Shown: one piece after another, positions 13,490 through 21,661 of the stretch
How positions within the stretch are numbered: the first letter of the stretch is position 1
How the letters are laid out: each line of letters starts with the position of its first letter
DNA from: Bacteroidales bacterium
Lineage (GTDB): Bacteria > Bacteroidota > Bacteroidia > Bacteroidales > P3
DNA: 33,026 bases
NCBI GenBank assembly: GCA_016283745.1
Contig: JAEENM010000153.1
Span: 1-33,026 of the forward strand
Direction of reading: 5' to 3'
The notes under the pieces: generated by a model
Database searches by the model: none
Told to the model about the DNA's origin: nothing
The model's input: only the letters and a program-made list of their open reading frames with translations
Made by a program: the position numbers and the translations under genes

Positions 13490-14251
13490 CTATTTCAAAA
13501 ATCCGCTGTCTTTCAGGTATTTATACAGCTTTTCCGAAATGGCGATGTTGTCGGCTTTTGTGTAGCGTTTTTGGGTGAAAATCTGTGCGAGGTTTTCGGT
13601 GCCGTTCTGCTTTATCAAATCCTTGGTAAGCTGCAGGTTTTCCTTTTCGGCAAAGGCTTTGTTGATGTCGGCGGGAGTGTAGTCGCGATACTGCTCGTAA
13701 TGCACCACGCTGTCGAGGGGCAGACGGTCCGATTCGGCAGGAGTCTCGTCGGGATAACCCATTGTTATTGTGGTGATTGGTACAACACCTTTCGGCAGTT
13801 TCAGGAATTCGGCAATTTCGGGGGCGCTGTAGAGCACTGTGCCGAGGTAGCAGATACCAAGTCCTTGAGCCTCAGCGGCTACGCAGATGTTTTGCGAAAC
13901 TATGGTGGCGTCCACCGAGCCGGTCAATAGCCACAGCAGGTTGTCGTAGGCGGGGTCGGCGTTGCGTTGCAGACACCATTTGTCCCATCGGTTGATGTCG
14001 AGACACACGGTAATAACCGCGGCGGCGTTTGCCACCATCGGCTGGTTGAAATGAAACTTGGCGAGTTCTTTCTTCCGTTGGGCGTCGCGTGTAACTACAA
14101 TGCTGTAAATCTGCATGTTGCCCGTGTTCGAGCCGCGCATTCCGGCTTCGAGTATCTGGTCGAGCAACTCCTGCTCTATGGGCTGGTCTTTGTATTTTCT
14201 CACCGAACGGTGGTTTTTGAGTAAGTTCAAAGTCTCGCTAATTGTCTGCAT
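13490..14251 (-). CDS. Nitroreductase family FMN oxidoreductase (NfsA-like)
   Basis: The 253-residue protein begins with NHRSVRKYKDQPIEQELLDQ, the FMN-binding start of the nitroreductase fold, and continues with GMRGSNTGNMQIYSIVV and LGICYLGTVLYSAPEIAEFL. The length and C-terminal extension resemble NfsA-type NADPH-dependent flavin oxidoreductases. They reduce nitroaromatics and quinones; the natural substrate is unknown. It is the last gene of the leftward series that includes hutH and recR, 17 bases after recR. Confidence 0.92.
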   Translation of the reverse strand: MQTISETLNLLKNHRSVRKYKDQPIEQELLDQILEAGMRGSNTGNMQIYSIVVTRDAQRKKELAKFHFNQPMVANAAAVITVCLDINRWDKWCLQRNADPAYDNLLWLLTGSVDATIVSQNICVAAEAQGLGICYLGTVLYSAPEIAEFLKLPKGVVPITTITMGYPDETPAESDRLPLDSVVHYEQYRDYTPADINKAFAEKENLQLTKDLIKQNGTENLAQIFTQKRYTKADNIAISEKLYKYLKDSGFLK

Positions 14252-14268
14252 ATCAATATTTTTTTATT

Positions 14269-14892
14269 TTACTGTTTGTTGAAAATGCTGTCGAACGGCA
14301 CCCTGTTCACTATTGAACGGCCGAGGGTTATCTCGTCGGCGTACTCGAGGTTGTCGCCAATGGCCACGCCTCTTGCAAGTGTCGACACACTTACGGGAAA
14401 CCGTTGCAGCTGCTTGTTAATGTAAAAGTTGGTGGTGTCGCCCTCCATGGTGGTGGGCAGTGCCAGAATTACTTCTTTAATTCCTTCTTTTTCAACACGT
14501 TCCAAAAGCTGGGCAATCGTCAAATCGTTGATGCCTATGCCGTCGATGGGGGAGATGACGCCGCCGAGGACGTGATAGACGCCGGTGAACTGCGCCGTAT
14601 GCTCTATCGCCATCAGGCCTTGTATGTTCTCCACCACGCACACCACATCTTTCTGTCGTTTGGGGTTGGAGCAGATTTCGCATACATCGCTGTCGGAGAT
14701 GCAGTGGCAGTGCTTGCAGAATTTGATTCCTTCGAGCATCTGATCTATGGCGGCAGACAGGGTGGCAGCGTCGTTTTTGTTCTGCCGGAGCAGGTGCAGT
14801 GCGAACCGCAACGCCGTTTGTTTGCCTACGCCGGGCAGTTTCGAGAACTCTTCTACTGTCCGCTCGAGCAGTTTCGAAGGTAGGGCTTCCAT
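14269..14892 (-). CDS. recR: Recombination protein RecR
   Basis: RecR works with RecO and RecF to load RecA at gaps in DNA. The 207-residue product has the helix-hairpin-helix region (SKLPGVGKQTALRFALHLL), a four-cysteine zinc finger with Cys59, Cys62, Cys71 and Cys74, and a Toprim domain starting at VVCVVENIQGLMAIE and including GVYHVLGGVISPIDGIG. The length is normal. It begins 3 bases after the hutH stop codon, so it is probably translated from the same message. Confidence 0.97.
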   Translation of the reverse strand: MEALPSKLLERTVEEFSKLPGVGKQTALRFALHLLRQNKNDAATLSAAIDQMLEGIKFCKHCHCISDSDVCEICSNPKRQKDVVCVVENIQGLMAIEHTAQFTGVYHVLGGVISPIDGIGINDLTIAQLLERVEKEGIKEVILALPTTMEGDTTNFYINKQLQRFPVSVSTLARGVAIGDNLEYADEITLGRSIVNRVPFDSIFNKQ

Positions 14893-14895
14893 CTG

Positions 14896-16380
14896 TTAGT
14901 CGGCGTATTCAGCGATAAATTTCACCGAGTTGTGGATGTGGGTGTACATTATCTCGTCGTTGTTCACAAAATTCACGCATTTGCGGTATTTTGCCATCAT
15001 GCCTTCCACAAAGGGCGACGATTTCAGCGGACGACGGAACTCCAGCGCCTGTGCGGCGTTGAACATCTCTATTGCCAGCACGCGTTCCACGTTCTGCATC
15101 ACCTTGTAGCACTTGGTGGCGGCGTTGGCGCCCATGCTCACGTGGTCCTCCTGTCCCTGCGACGATTCGATGGAATCCACCGAGGCGGGGGTGCAGAGCT
15201 GTTTGGTCTGGCTAACTATCGATGCGGCAGTGTATTGAGGAATCATGAAACCGCTATTGAGGCCAGGGTTGGCAACCAAGAAATGAGGCAGACCGCGTTT
15301 GCCGGAAATCAGCTGGTAGGTGCGGCGTTCGGAGATGTTGCCCAGCTCGGCGGTGGCTATGGCCATGAAATCGAGCACCAAAGCAAGTGGCTGGCCGTGG
15401 AAATTGCCTGCCGAAACTACCATGTCCTCGTCGGGGAAGACGGTGGGGTTGTCGGTGGCGCTGTTTATCTCGGTCTCTATCACCGAAGCCACATAGGCGA
15501 GGCTGTCCTTGCTGGCACCGTGTACCTGCGGTATGCAACGGAACGAGTAGGGGTCTTGCACGTGCTCTTTGTGGCGTTTTATTATCTCACTGCCTTCCAG
15601 ATATTTACGCATGTTGCGTGCGGTGGCCAGCTGTCCGTTGTGGGGACGTACCAGATGTACCTCGTCGCAGAACGGCTCAATGCGTCCGTCGAAGGCGTCG
15701 AGCGAAACGGCGGCAACTTTGTCGGCCATCTGTGCCAGATGCTGTGCCTTGAGGATGCACCAAGTGCCGAAGGAGCTCATAAACTGTGTGCCGTTGAGCA
15801 GTGCCAAGCCTTCTTTCGACTGCAGTTCGATGGGCTGCCAGCCGAATTTGGCGTTGACCTCGGCGGCGGGCATGCGTTTGCCTTGGTAATATACTTCGCC
15901 TAAGCCAAGAATTGGCAGGCACATGTGTGCCAAAGGTGCCAAGTCGCCGCTAGCACCTAGCGAACCTTGTTGATACACAACGGGATATACATCGTTATTG
16001 AAGAAATCCACAAGTCTTTGAACGGTCTGCAGCTGCACGCCCGAATGACCGTACGAGAGCGACTGGATTTTCATCAGCAGCATCAGTTTAACGATGTTCT
16101 GGGGCACCTCTTCGCCCACGCCGCAAGCGTGTGACATTACGAGGTTTTTCTGCAGTTGCGACAGCTCCTCGCGACTTACCGAGATGTTGCACAGCGAGCC
16201 GAAACCGGTGGTTACTCCGTAGATGGGCTCTTTTTGGTTTTCCATCTTGCGGTCCAGATAGTTACGGCATTTTTCGATTCTGTCTATGGCATCTTGCGAA
16301 AGATCGATCTTCATGCCGTTGTCGATAATTTCTTTAACTCGCTGTAAAGTAAGTCTTTCGGAACTGATTTTGTGTATCAT
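14896..16380 (-). CDS. hutH: Histidine ammonia-lyase
   Basis: Histidine ammonia-lyase converts histidine to urocanate and ammonia. The 494-residue product has the Ala143-Ser144-Gly145 triad (GSLGASGDLAPLAH) that forms the MIO cofactor, catalytic Tyr54 in YGVTTGFG, His84 in LVMSHACG (as in histidine-specific lyases), and SSQGQEDHVSMG near the C-terminus. The other histidine-breakdown genes (hutU, hutI, ftcD) are not in the window. The gene lies 12 bases after the stop of a secreted-protein gene and 3 bases before recR. A tyrosine lyase of the aryl polyene type is less likely given the SHACG motif. Confidence 0.93.
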   Translation of the reverse strand: MIHKISSERLTLQRVKEIIDNGMKIDLSQDAIDRIEKCRNYLDRKMENQKEPIYGVTTGFGSLCNISVSREELSQLQKNLVMSHACGVGEEVPQNIVKLMLLMKIQSLSYGHSGVQLQTVQRLVDFFNNDVYPVVYQQGSLGASGDLAPLAHMCLPILGLGEVYYQGKRMPAAEVNAKFGWQPIELQSKEGLALLNGTQFMSSFGTWCILKAQHLAQMADKVAAVSLDAFDGRIEPFCDEVHLVRPHNGQLATARNMRKYLEGSEIIKRHKEHVQDPYSFRCIPQVHGASKDSLAYVASVIETEINSATDNPTVFPDEDMVVSAGNFHGQPLALVLDFMAIATAELGNISERRTYQLISGKRGLPHFLVANPGLNSGFMIPQYTAASIVSQTKQLCTPASVDSIESSQGQEDHVSMGANAATKCYKVMQNVERVLAIEMFNAAQALEFRRPLKSSPFVEGMMAKYRKCVNFVNNDEIMYTHIHNSVKFIAEYAD

Positions 16381-16392
16381 AATGGTCTGTTT

Positions 16393-16884
16393 TTAGTTTT
16401 CCTGATTGTTTTTGTAATTTGCTTTGTCGATGATATTTATCTCTTCGTAGTTGATTCCGGATTTCGATGATTTCACGCTTATGACGTACTTTTTGTACAT
16501 AAAGCTGAAGCCGTCGGCGACGGAGACGTTGGAGGGGTGTGTGAATTTTTCGAGCAGCTTATCTACAACGCTGATATTGTTGTCGTTGCTCACCCACACT
16601 ATGCTTGTGCCGAACTGTTGCGATTTGCCGAAAACCATCTTGGATTTATCCAAAGTGCCTTTGGTGTAGATGTTTTCCTCGATGGCGAAGTCGAAACTGC
16701 GCATAACACTGTCGAAAGCTAACGAGTCCATGTCGCAGTAGCGCATCAGCTTGTCCATCGTCAGGGTGGGGAAGGTGTATCCGTTCGACTGGAAAGTGGC
16801 GTCGTTTTTCTGTGCCACCACGGCAATGGTTGTGGCAAGGCACAGCAGCAGTGCGGCAAGGGCTTTCTTGGCAATAGTCGTCAT
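16393..16884 (-). CDS. Secreted protein of unknown function
   Basis: With the ATG at 16882-16884 the product has 163 residues: a signal peptide (MTTIAKKALAALLLCLATTI then VVAQ) and a mature part of about 140 residues. The longer frame back to 17025 lies within the zinc-ribbon gene and is not accepted. The text shows a repeated theme of residues before and after DSVMRSFDFAIEENIYTKGT but no known domain was recognised. It is probably periplasmic, or at the cell surface. It is encoded directly before hutH with a 12-base gap. Confidence 0.75.
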   Translation of the reverse strand: MTTIAKKALAALLLCLATTIAVVAQKNDATFQSNGYTFPTLTMDKLMRYCDMDSLAFDSVMRSFDFAIEENIYTKGTLDKSKMVFGKSQQFGTSIVWVSNDNNISVVDKLLEKFTHPSNVSVADGFSFMYKKYVISVKSSKSGINYEEINIIDKANYKNNQEN

Positions 16885-16899
16885 AGGCTTAAAACTGAA

Positions 16900-16923
16900 C
16901 AACGGCAGAATAATCCGCCGTTG
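16900..16923 (-). terminator. Hairpin after the zinc-ribbon gene, possible terminator
   Basis: CAACGGC at 16900-16906 and GCCGTTG at 16917-16923 form a 7 bp stem with a 10-base loop. On the minus strand, which is the reading direction of both flanking genes, only a broken T run (TTCAGTTTT) follows, so termination may be partial. On the plus strand a cleaner TTTTT follows. Confidence 0.45.
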
Positions 16924-16946
16924 TTTTTGTGTTCGTTTTCGGGTTG

Positions 16947-17780
16947 TTATTTGGCTTCGGCCAAAGCAGCTTGTGTGCGTTCCACGATGTTGGAGTCGAC
17001 CAAAATACGTCCGCAGTGTTCGCAAACGATGATTTTGCGGTGCATCTTAATCTCCATCTGGCGTTGGAAAGGAATCTGGCTGAAGCAGCCGCCACAGGCT
17101 TCGCGTTCCACGGAAACCACGGCCAGGCCGTTGCGGGCGGCATTGCGTATGCGTTTGTAGGCTGTCAGGTAGCGCTCGTCGATGAGTTTTTCCTGCTCCT
17201 GCGATTTCTGGATGAGCACTTTTTCTTCGCGTTCGGCCTCGCTGGTGATCTCTTCCAGCTCCTGTTTTTTCAGCTGAAGGTCGCCTTTGCGGGTTTCCAG
17301 AAGGTTTTTGGCAATTTCGATGTGTTGGTTTTTCTCTTTGATGGCGGCTTTCAGCTCTTTCATCTTACGTTCGCAAAGCTGGATTTCAAGTCCTTGATAT
17401 TCAATTTCTTTGTTCAAAGATTCAAACTCACGGTTGTTGCGGACGTTGTCCTGCTGTTTGGTGTATTTTTCGATGGCTGCCTTGTGTGTCTCGATGGCTG
17501 CCTTGTGCTCGTTGATGGCGTTCTCGCTTGCGCTGATTTCCGATTTGAAGTTGTTGATACGTGTCTCCAGTCCGACAATCTCGTCCTCAAGGTCTTGCAC
17601 TTCGAGGGGGAGTTCGCCTCTGGTGATACGGATTTTATCGATCTGCGTGTCAATGCTTTGCAGGGTATATAATGCCAGCAGTCGTTTTTCTACAACAATA
17701 TCAACATCTTGCTGTTTTACAAATTCGTCAACCACAGAAGTTTCGGCCTGTGATTTTGTGGTTTTAGTTCTTTTTGCCAT
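16947..17780 (-). CDS. Coiled-coil protein with C4 zinc ribbon (CT398/DUF164-like)
   Basis: The 277-residue protein is dominated by a long coiled-coil hairpin (about residues 40-200, with runs such as YQGLEIQLCERKMKELKAAI). It ends in a zinc ribbon with two Cys-x2-Cys pairs, ACGGCFSQIP and VCEHCGRIL. Such proteins are widespread and poorly studied; some have been linked to DNA or flagellar or secretion functions. It lies 25 bases after the Nif3-like gene, a pairing that is common in bacteria. A possible internal promoter lies at 17853-17860 within the end of the Nif3-like gene. Confidence 0.9.
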   Translation of the reverse strand: MAKRTKTTKSQAETSVVDEFVKQQDVDIVVEKRLLALYTLQSIDTQIDKIRITRGELPLEVQDLEDEIVGLETRINNFKSEISASENAINEHKAAIETHKAAIEKYTKQQDNVRNNREFESLNKEIEYQGLEIQLCERKMKELKAAIKEKNQHIEIAKNLLETRKGDLQLKKQELEEITSEAEREEKVLIQKSQEQEKLIDERYLTAYKRIRNAARNGLAVVSVEREACGGCFSQIPFQRQMEIKMHRKIIVCEHCGRILVDSNIVERTQAALAEAK

Positions 17781-17805
17781 ATATCGATATATTTTTAATT
17801 TTCAA

Positions 17806-18900
17806 TTACATATAGCCAACAAAGTTGGTTTCCGTCTTTGCAATTCGGATGGCAAATATACGAAAATTTTCCGATAATTTGTCATAAAAAAATTCTTTTG
17901 CAAATTGTTCGCTTTCGTAATGCCCTATGTCGGCCACCACGATACGTCCCGCAGCCTTCTGGAAATCGTGGTATTTGAGGTCGCCGGTGAGGTAGATGTC
18001 GGCGTTTTGCCCCACAGCCGTTCCGATAAATTCCGCTCCAGCGCCTCCGCACAGCGCCACGGTGCGCACAGTCTTGCGACAAAGCTCCGAATGACGCACC
18101 ACGGGAATTCCTACAGTTTGTTTTACTTTGTTGATAAATTCCTCTATATCAACATCTTCCGACAACTCTCCAATCATTCCCAAACCCACATCGGGATTGG
18201 TGTTGGAAAGCGGTATAAGGCTATAGGCGGGCGTCTCGTATGGGTGGCTTGACAGCAGTGCCGCCACGATTTTGCCTTCGAAGGCCTTGGGATAAACCAT
18301 CTCGATACGCTCCTCGGCGGTGGCGGTGTCGTTGCCAACCGTTCCGATAAAGGGATTGGCACCCTGCAAAGGCTCGAAAGTGCCGGTGCCGTCGACGGAG
18401 TACGAGCAATGACGGTAGTTGCCGATGTTGCCCGCACCGGCGGCGAAGAGGGCGTCTTTCAGTTGTTGCGACTGCTCTTTGGGACAATACACCACCAACT
18501 GTTTCAACGAGTCGGATTCGGGGGCGAGGACACGCAAATTACTCAATCCCAGACGCTTTGCCAGCTGTGCGCTTACGCCGTCGCTGAGTTTGTCGAGACT
18601 GGTGTGCGCCGAATACACGGCTATGCCGTTGCGTATCAGCTTGTAGATAACGCGTCCCGCAGGACTGTCGGCGTCGATACGCTTTAGGCCCATGAAAATA
18701 AATGGGTGATGGGTTACGATAAGGTTGCTATGGGTTTCCACAGCTTCGTCAACCACGGCCTCGGTGAGGTCGAGGGAGATGAGCACGCCGGTGACTTCGG
18801 CGGAGGTGTCGCCGACCTGCAGTCCGCAATTGTCGTAACTCTCCTGATAACCAGCGGGAATGAGTTGGTCGAGGTATTTTACAACGTCGAGTATCTTCAT
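17806..18900 (-). CDS. Nif3-like dinuclear metal centre protein (DUF34)
   Basis: With the ATG at 18898-18900 the product has 364 residues starting MKILDVVKYLDQLIPAGYQE. The first part (ESYDNCGLQVGD, LIVTHHPFIF) and the last part (DIYLTGDLKYHDFQKA, VADIGHYESEQFA) carry the metal-binding His and Asp residues of the family. The middle holds the known insertion domain (AGNIGNYRHCSYSVDGTGTF). A GTP cyclohydrolase I type 2 label is sometimes given but is unproven. A start at 18966 would extend into aroE and is not favoured. It lies 13 bases after aroE. Confidence 0.93.
   Translation of the reverse strand: MKILDVVKYLDQLIPAGYQESYDNCGLQVGDTSAEVTGVLISLDLTEAVVDEAVETHSNLIVTHHPFIFMGLKRIDADSPAGRVIYKLIRNGIAVYSAHTSLDKLSDGVSAQLAKRLGLSNLRVLAPESDSLKQLVVYCPKEQSQQLKDALFAAGAGNIGNYRHCSYSVDGTGTFEPLQGANPFIGTVGNDTATAEERIEMVYPKAFEGKIVAALLSSHPYETPAYSLIPLSNTNPDVGLGMIGELSEDVDIEEFINKVKQTVGIPVVRHSELCRKTVRTVALCGGAGAEFIGTAVGQNADIYLTGDLKYHDFQKAAGRIVVADIGHYESEQFAKEFFYDKLSENFRIFAIRIAKTETNFVGYM
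17853..17860 (-). promoter_or_regulatory. Possible internal promoter for the zinc-ribbon gene
   Basis: The minus strand reads TATATTTG, a match to TAnnTTTG followed by CC, inside the last codons of the Nif3-like gene and about 70 bases before the zinc-ribbon start. Lies in coding sequence, so the match could be chance. Confidence 0.35.
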
Positions 18901-18913
18901 ATCTTTCAATGTT

Positions 18914-19672
18914 TTACGTATTCCAAATTTTCCAAGCCTCTTCGGCCTGTCGGTGGAGCATCTCAAGTCCGTTCTTCACCGTGGCTCCGCGTTTGGCACA
19001 CTCTTTCGTGAAATGAGTCTCCAACGGATTGTAAACCAAATCCATGCAGAAATGGTCGGGGGTGATACCGCTGTAGGGAATTTCCACTTCGCCGCCACTG
19101 CCAAGGGTTCCGAGTGGTGTGGCGTTGACAATCAGTGTGTTGCGTGCCACAATCCGCTCGGTGAGCTGCTCGTAGCCTATTATGTTGTAGCCATTTTTGC
19201 CACGACTGACGTAAGTTACCGACAGTCCGTGCTTTAGCAGGACGTATGCAACCGCTTTCGCCGCTCCGCCGGTGCCAAGCACAAGGGCGTTGCTATGCTT
19301 CGACAGATAAGGTTTTACACTTTTCTCAAAGCCGATTGCGTCGGTGTTGTAGCCTTCGGCAAAGAGACGCGAATCCAAATGTCGAAATTTCAGAGTGTTG
19401 ACGGCACCTATCGCCTTCGCTTCATCGGAAAGGGAGCCCAAAAGGGGAATCACAGTCTCTTTGAAAGGAATGGTAACATTCAGTCCGTCAAGATGTTGCT
19501 CTTTGGCAAGCGGCAAAATCATCTCCGCCGACGGCAGTTCGTAGTTGTCGTAGCGGGCCGGCCGTACATATATATTATGGTATTCCTGCTCGAAATAGGC
19601 TTTTGAGAAAGAATAGTCGAGTCGTTTCCCGACCAAACCGAAACGTTTTGTATCTTTTTTTGCCTCAATCAT
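18914..19672 (-). CDS. aroE: Shikimate dehydrogenase
   Basis: AroE reduces 3-dehydroshikimate to shikimate with NADPH in aromatic amino acid synthesis. The 252-residue product has the substrate site GLNVTIPFKE with catalytic Lys71, EGYNTDAIGF with Asp111, the nucleotide loop LGTGGAAKAVAYVL and NATPLGT. The start has the typical KRFGLVGKRLDYSFSKAYF. The ATG overlaps the phosphoglucomutase stop codon by 4 bases, so translation is coupled. The length is slightly short but normal for this order. Confidence 0.96.
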   Translation of the reverse strand: MIEAKKDTKRFGLVGKRLDYSFSKAYFEQEYHNIYVRPARYDNYELPSAEMILPLAKEQHLDGLNVTIPFKETVIPLLGSLSDEAKAIGAVNTLKFRHLDSRLFAEGYNTDAIGFEKSVKPYLSKHSNALVLGTGGAAKAVAYVLLKHGLSVTYVSRGKNGYNIIGYEQLTERIVARNTLIVNATPLGTLGSGGEVEIPYSGITPDHFCMDLVYNPLETHFTKECAKRGATVKNGLEMLHRQAEEAWKIWNT

Positions 19673-21024
19673 TTACAGATAAACGGATTGAGGAGTTGTT
19701 TTATTTCGTCGGTTTTCTGAGCCAGAAGCTCGTCGGTGTCGGCTTCGAGTATCAGTCGCAGGTAAGGCTCTGTGTTTGAGGGACGTATGTTGAACCACCA
19801 GTGGGGGTATTCCACACGGTAGCCGTCGAAATCGAGGAAACGGGTGGGCTTTTCGGCGTCGCAGAAATGGTTTTTCACCATCTCCATGGCTTCGGCCTTT
19901 TTGTCGATGGTGAAATTTATTTCGCCGGAGTTTTTGTAGCGGGCTATCTTGCCCATCACCTGCGAGAAGCTCTCGCCCTTGCGGTGATGCTCGGCTATTA
20001 TGCTGAGTATCAGCAATGAAGCCATTATTCCGCTGTCGCTGTAATAGAAATCGCGGAAATAGTAGTGTCCTGCCAGCTCACCGCCGAACAGTCCGTCTAT
20101 TTCGTGCAGTTTCTTGGCTGCATAGGCTCGTCCCACGCGCCAGATGCATGGCTCGCCGCCAAGTTCGTCGATAAGCTCGGCCACGGCTTTGGAGGTGCGT
20201 ATGTCCTGCAGCACCTTGGGGCGACTGCCGTCGTTTTTCAGGAAATGCGTTGCCAAAAGGCCTATCATCAGGTCGGGCGACACGAATTGGGCATTTTCGT
20301 CGACGAACATCACGCGGTCGGCGTCGCCGTCGTAGATAACGCCTATGTCGGCATGAGTCTCGCGCACTTTCTGCTTCAAAGCCACTATGTTGGCGGGTTC
20401 CAGCGGGTTGGGCTCGTGGCAGGGGAAGGTGCCGTCGATGTTGTCGGCAAGGTATATGACGCTGTCGGGCAGGAGCTGTTTCACAAAGAGGTTGGCCATG
20501 CCGTTGGAGCAGTCCACCACCATTTTGAGTCCGCTCAAATCGCCGAGGTACTGGCGTTGGAAATCGAGATACTCTTTTTTCAGCATCGAGCCGCAGTCGC
20601 GCACCGAGCCTTTCTTGTCCACTGGTACGGGAGTTTCGTTCTCCACCCAATGTTCCAGCTTGTTGAGTCCGGTGTCGTAGCCCACGGGGGCGGCCTCCTT
20701 GGCCGAGATTTTCAAACCGTTGTGGTTCTTGGGGTTATGCGAGGCGGTTATCATCACCGAGGTCTCGTAGCCCTGACGTGCTGTAATCCAATACACGAAA
20801 GGCGTTGTGGCGAGGTCGTAGAAATCCACGTTGGCGCCGCTGTCGGTGATGCCCTGTAGCAGGGTTTCGGCTATTTCGGGCGAGGAGATACGTGCGTCGC
20901 GGCCCACGGCAATGGTCTTGGCTCCGAACAGTCGGGGCAGGAAATAGCCTATGCGGTAAACGGCATCACGGTCGAAATCCACGCCATACACGCCACGTAT
21001 GTCGTAGGCTTTGAATGCTTTCAT
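19669..21024 (-). CDS. Phosphoglucomutase/phosphomannomutase (alpha-D-phosphohexomutase)
   Basis: The 451-residue enzyme interconverts hexose 1- and 6-phosphates, supplying sugars for polysaccharides. It has the phosphoserine loop TASHNP with Ser95, the magnesium loop DGDADR with Asp232, Asp234 and Asp236, the sugar-recognition loop GGELAGHYYF, and the phosphate-binding loop RPSNTEPYLR near the C-terminus. The start KAFKAYDIRGVYG is typical. The family acts on both glucose and mannose phosphates, so the preferred substrate is not certain from sequence. It follows the DUF5606 gene by 36 bases. Confidence 0.95.
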   Translation of the reverse strand: MKAFKAYDIRGVYGVDFDRDAVYRIGYFLPRLFGAKTIAVGRDARISSPEIAETLLQGITDSGANVDFYDLATTPFVYWITARQGYETSVMITASHNPKNHNGLKISAKEAAPVGYDTGLNKLEHWVENETPVPVDKKGSVRDCGSMLKKEYLDFQRQYLGDLSGLKMVVDCSNGMANLFVKQLLPDSVIYLADNIDGTFPCHEPNPLEPANIVALKQKVRETHADIGVIYDGDADRVMFVDENAQFVSPDLMIGLLATHFLKNDGSRPKVLQDIRTSKAVAELIDELGGEPCIWRVGRAYAAKKLHEIDGLFGGELAGHYYFRDFYYSDSGIMASLLILSIIAEHHRKGESFSQVMGKIARYKNSGEINFTIDKKAEAMEMVKNHFCDAEKPTRFLDFDGYRVEYPHWWFNIRPSNTEPYLRLILEADTDELLAQKTDEIKQLLNPFICK

Positions 21025-21060
21025 AGTCAGTGGTTTATGTCGCCCAACGAGCGACGGTTT

Positions 21061-21504
21061 TTATTTCTTTTCTTCGGTGTTCTCGGCAGCCTCTTCGGCG
21101 GGTTCCTCGTCGGCTTTCTCGTCAACCAGGTCCTTGCTGAGCAGCAGGTTGTACCAAGCGATGGCTTTCTTAACGTCGGAAGCGTGGACCCTTTCGGTGT
21201 CGATGTTGGGGAGCACTTCGCCGAAATAGGCGAACAGAGCGTCTTTGGAGGCGTTCTTTACGTCGTCGGCCACAGGCTGGTGGTTTTCTTTCACATACAT
21301 ATTGGCGAAGACCTTGCGCAAGGGGTAGTCTTCGTCGGTGGTGAACATGCTTATCTCGTTCAGAGAGCTGATTCTGTCGCTTTGGAATACGGGTTGACGT
21401 TTGCCGTCGATGAGCGATTCGACAATGGCGCCGGTTTTGGTGCGCGAAACGAGTTTGTAAAGGCCCGGTTTTCCGGAAATTGCCAATATTTTACTTAAGT
21501 CCAT
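21061..21504 (-). CDS. DUF5606 domain protein
   Basis: The 147-residue protein begins MDLSKILAISGKPGLYKLVS and continues with GAIVESLIDGKRQPVFQSDR and ISSLNEISMFTTDEDYPLRK, which match the DUF5606 family of Bacteroidetes. A helical segment with DVKKAIAWYNLLLSKDLVDE follows, and the tail is very acidic (Glu-rich), as usual. No signal peptide is present. The function is unknown. It appears to be the first gene of a series with the phosphohexomutase, aroE, Nif3-like and zinc-ribbon genes. Confidence 0.88.
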   Translation of the reverse strand: MDLSKILAISGKPGLYKLVSRTKTGAIVESLIDGKRQPVFQSDRISSLNEISMFTTDEDYPLRKVFANMYVKENHQPVADDVKNASKDALFAYFGEVLPNIDTERVHASDVKKAIAWYNLLLSKDLVDEKADEEPAEEAAENTEEKK

Positions 21505-21661
21505 TTGTGTTGTTTTTTTAGTTTACAGATTGTTAAAACGCAGTTTTGCCGAAAAAATTATGTGGTGAAGTCATTTTTTAGAAAAAAAAGATATATGCCA
21601 GCTGTTTGGTGGACATGTCTTACAGCTGTAATAAAAAGTGGGATAGGTATTTGAGAAGAAA

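Noticed and set aside
14932..15903. Antisense frame of 323 codons within hutH
   Set aside because: Shadow of hutH, whose motifs are complete on the minus strand.
16885..17025. Upstream extension of the secreted protein before hutH
   Set aside because: It would overlap the zinc-ribbon gene and place the signal peptide 47 residues from the start; the ATG at 16884 gives a normal signal peptide.
18901..18966. Upstream extension of the Nif3-like protein
   Set aside because: It extends into the end of aroE with a non-family sequence; MKILDVVKYL at 18900 is the normal family start.
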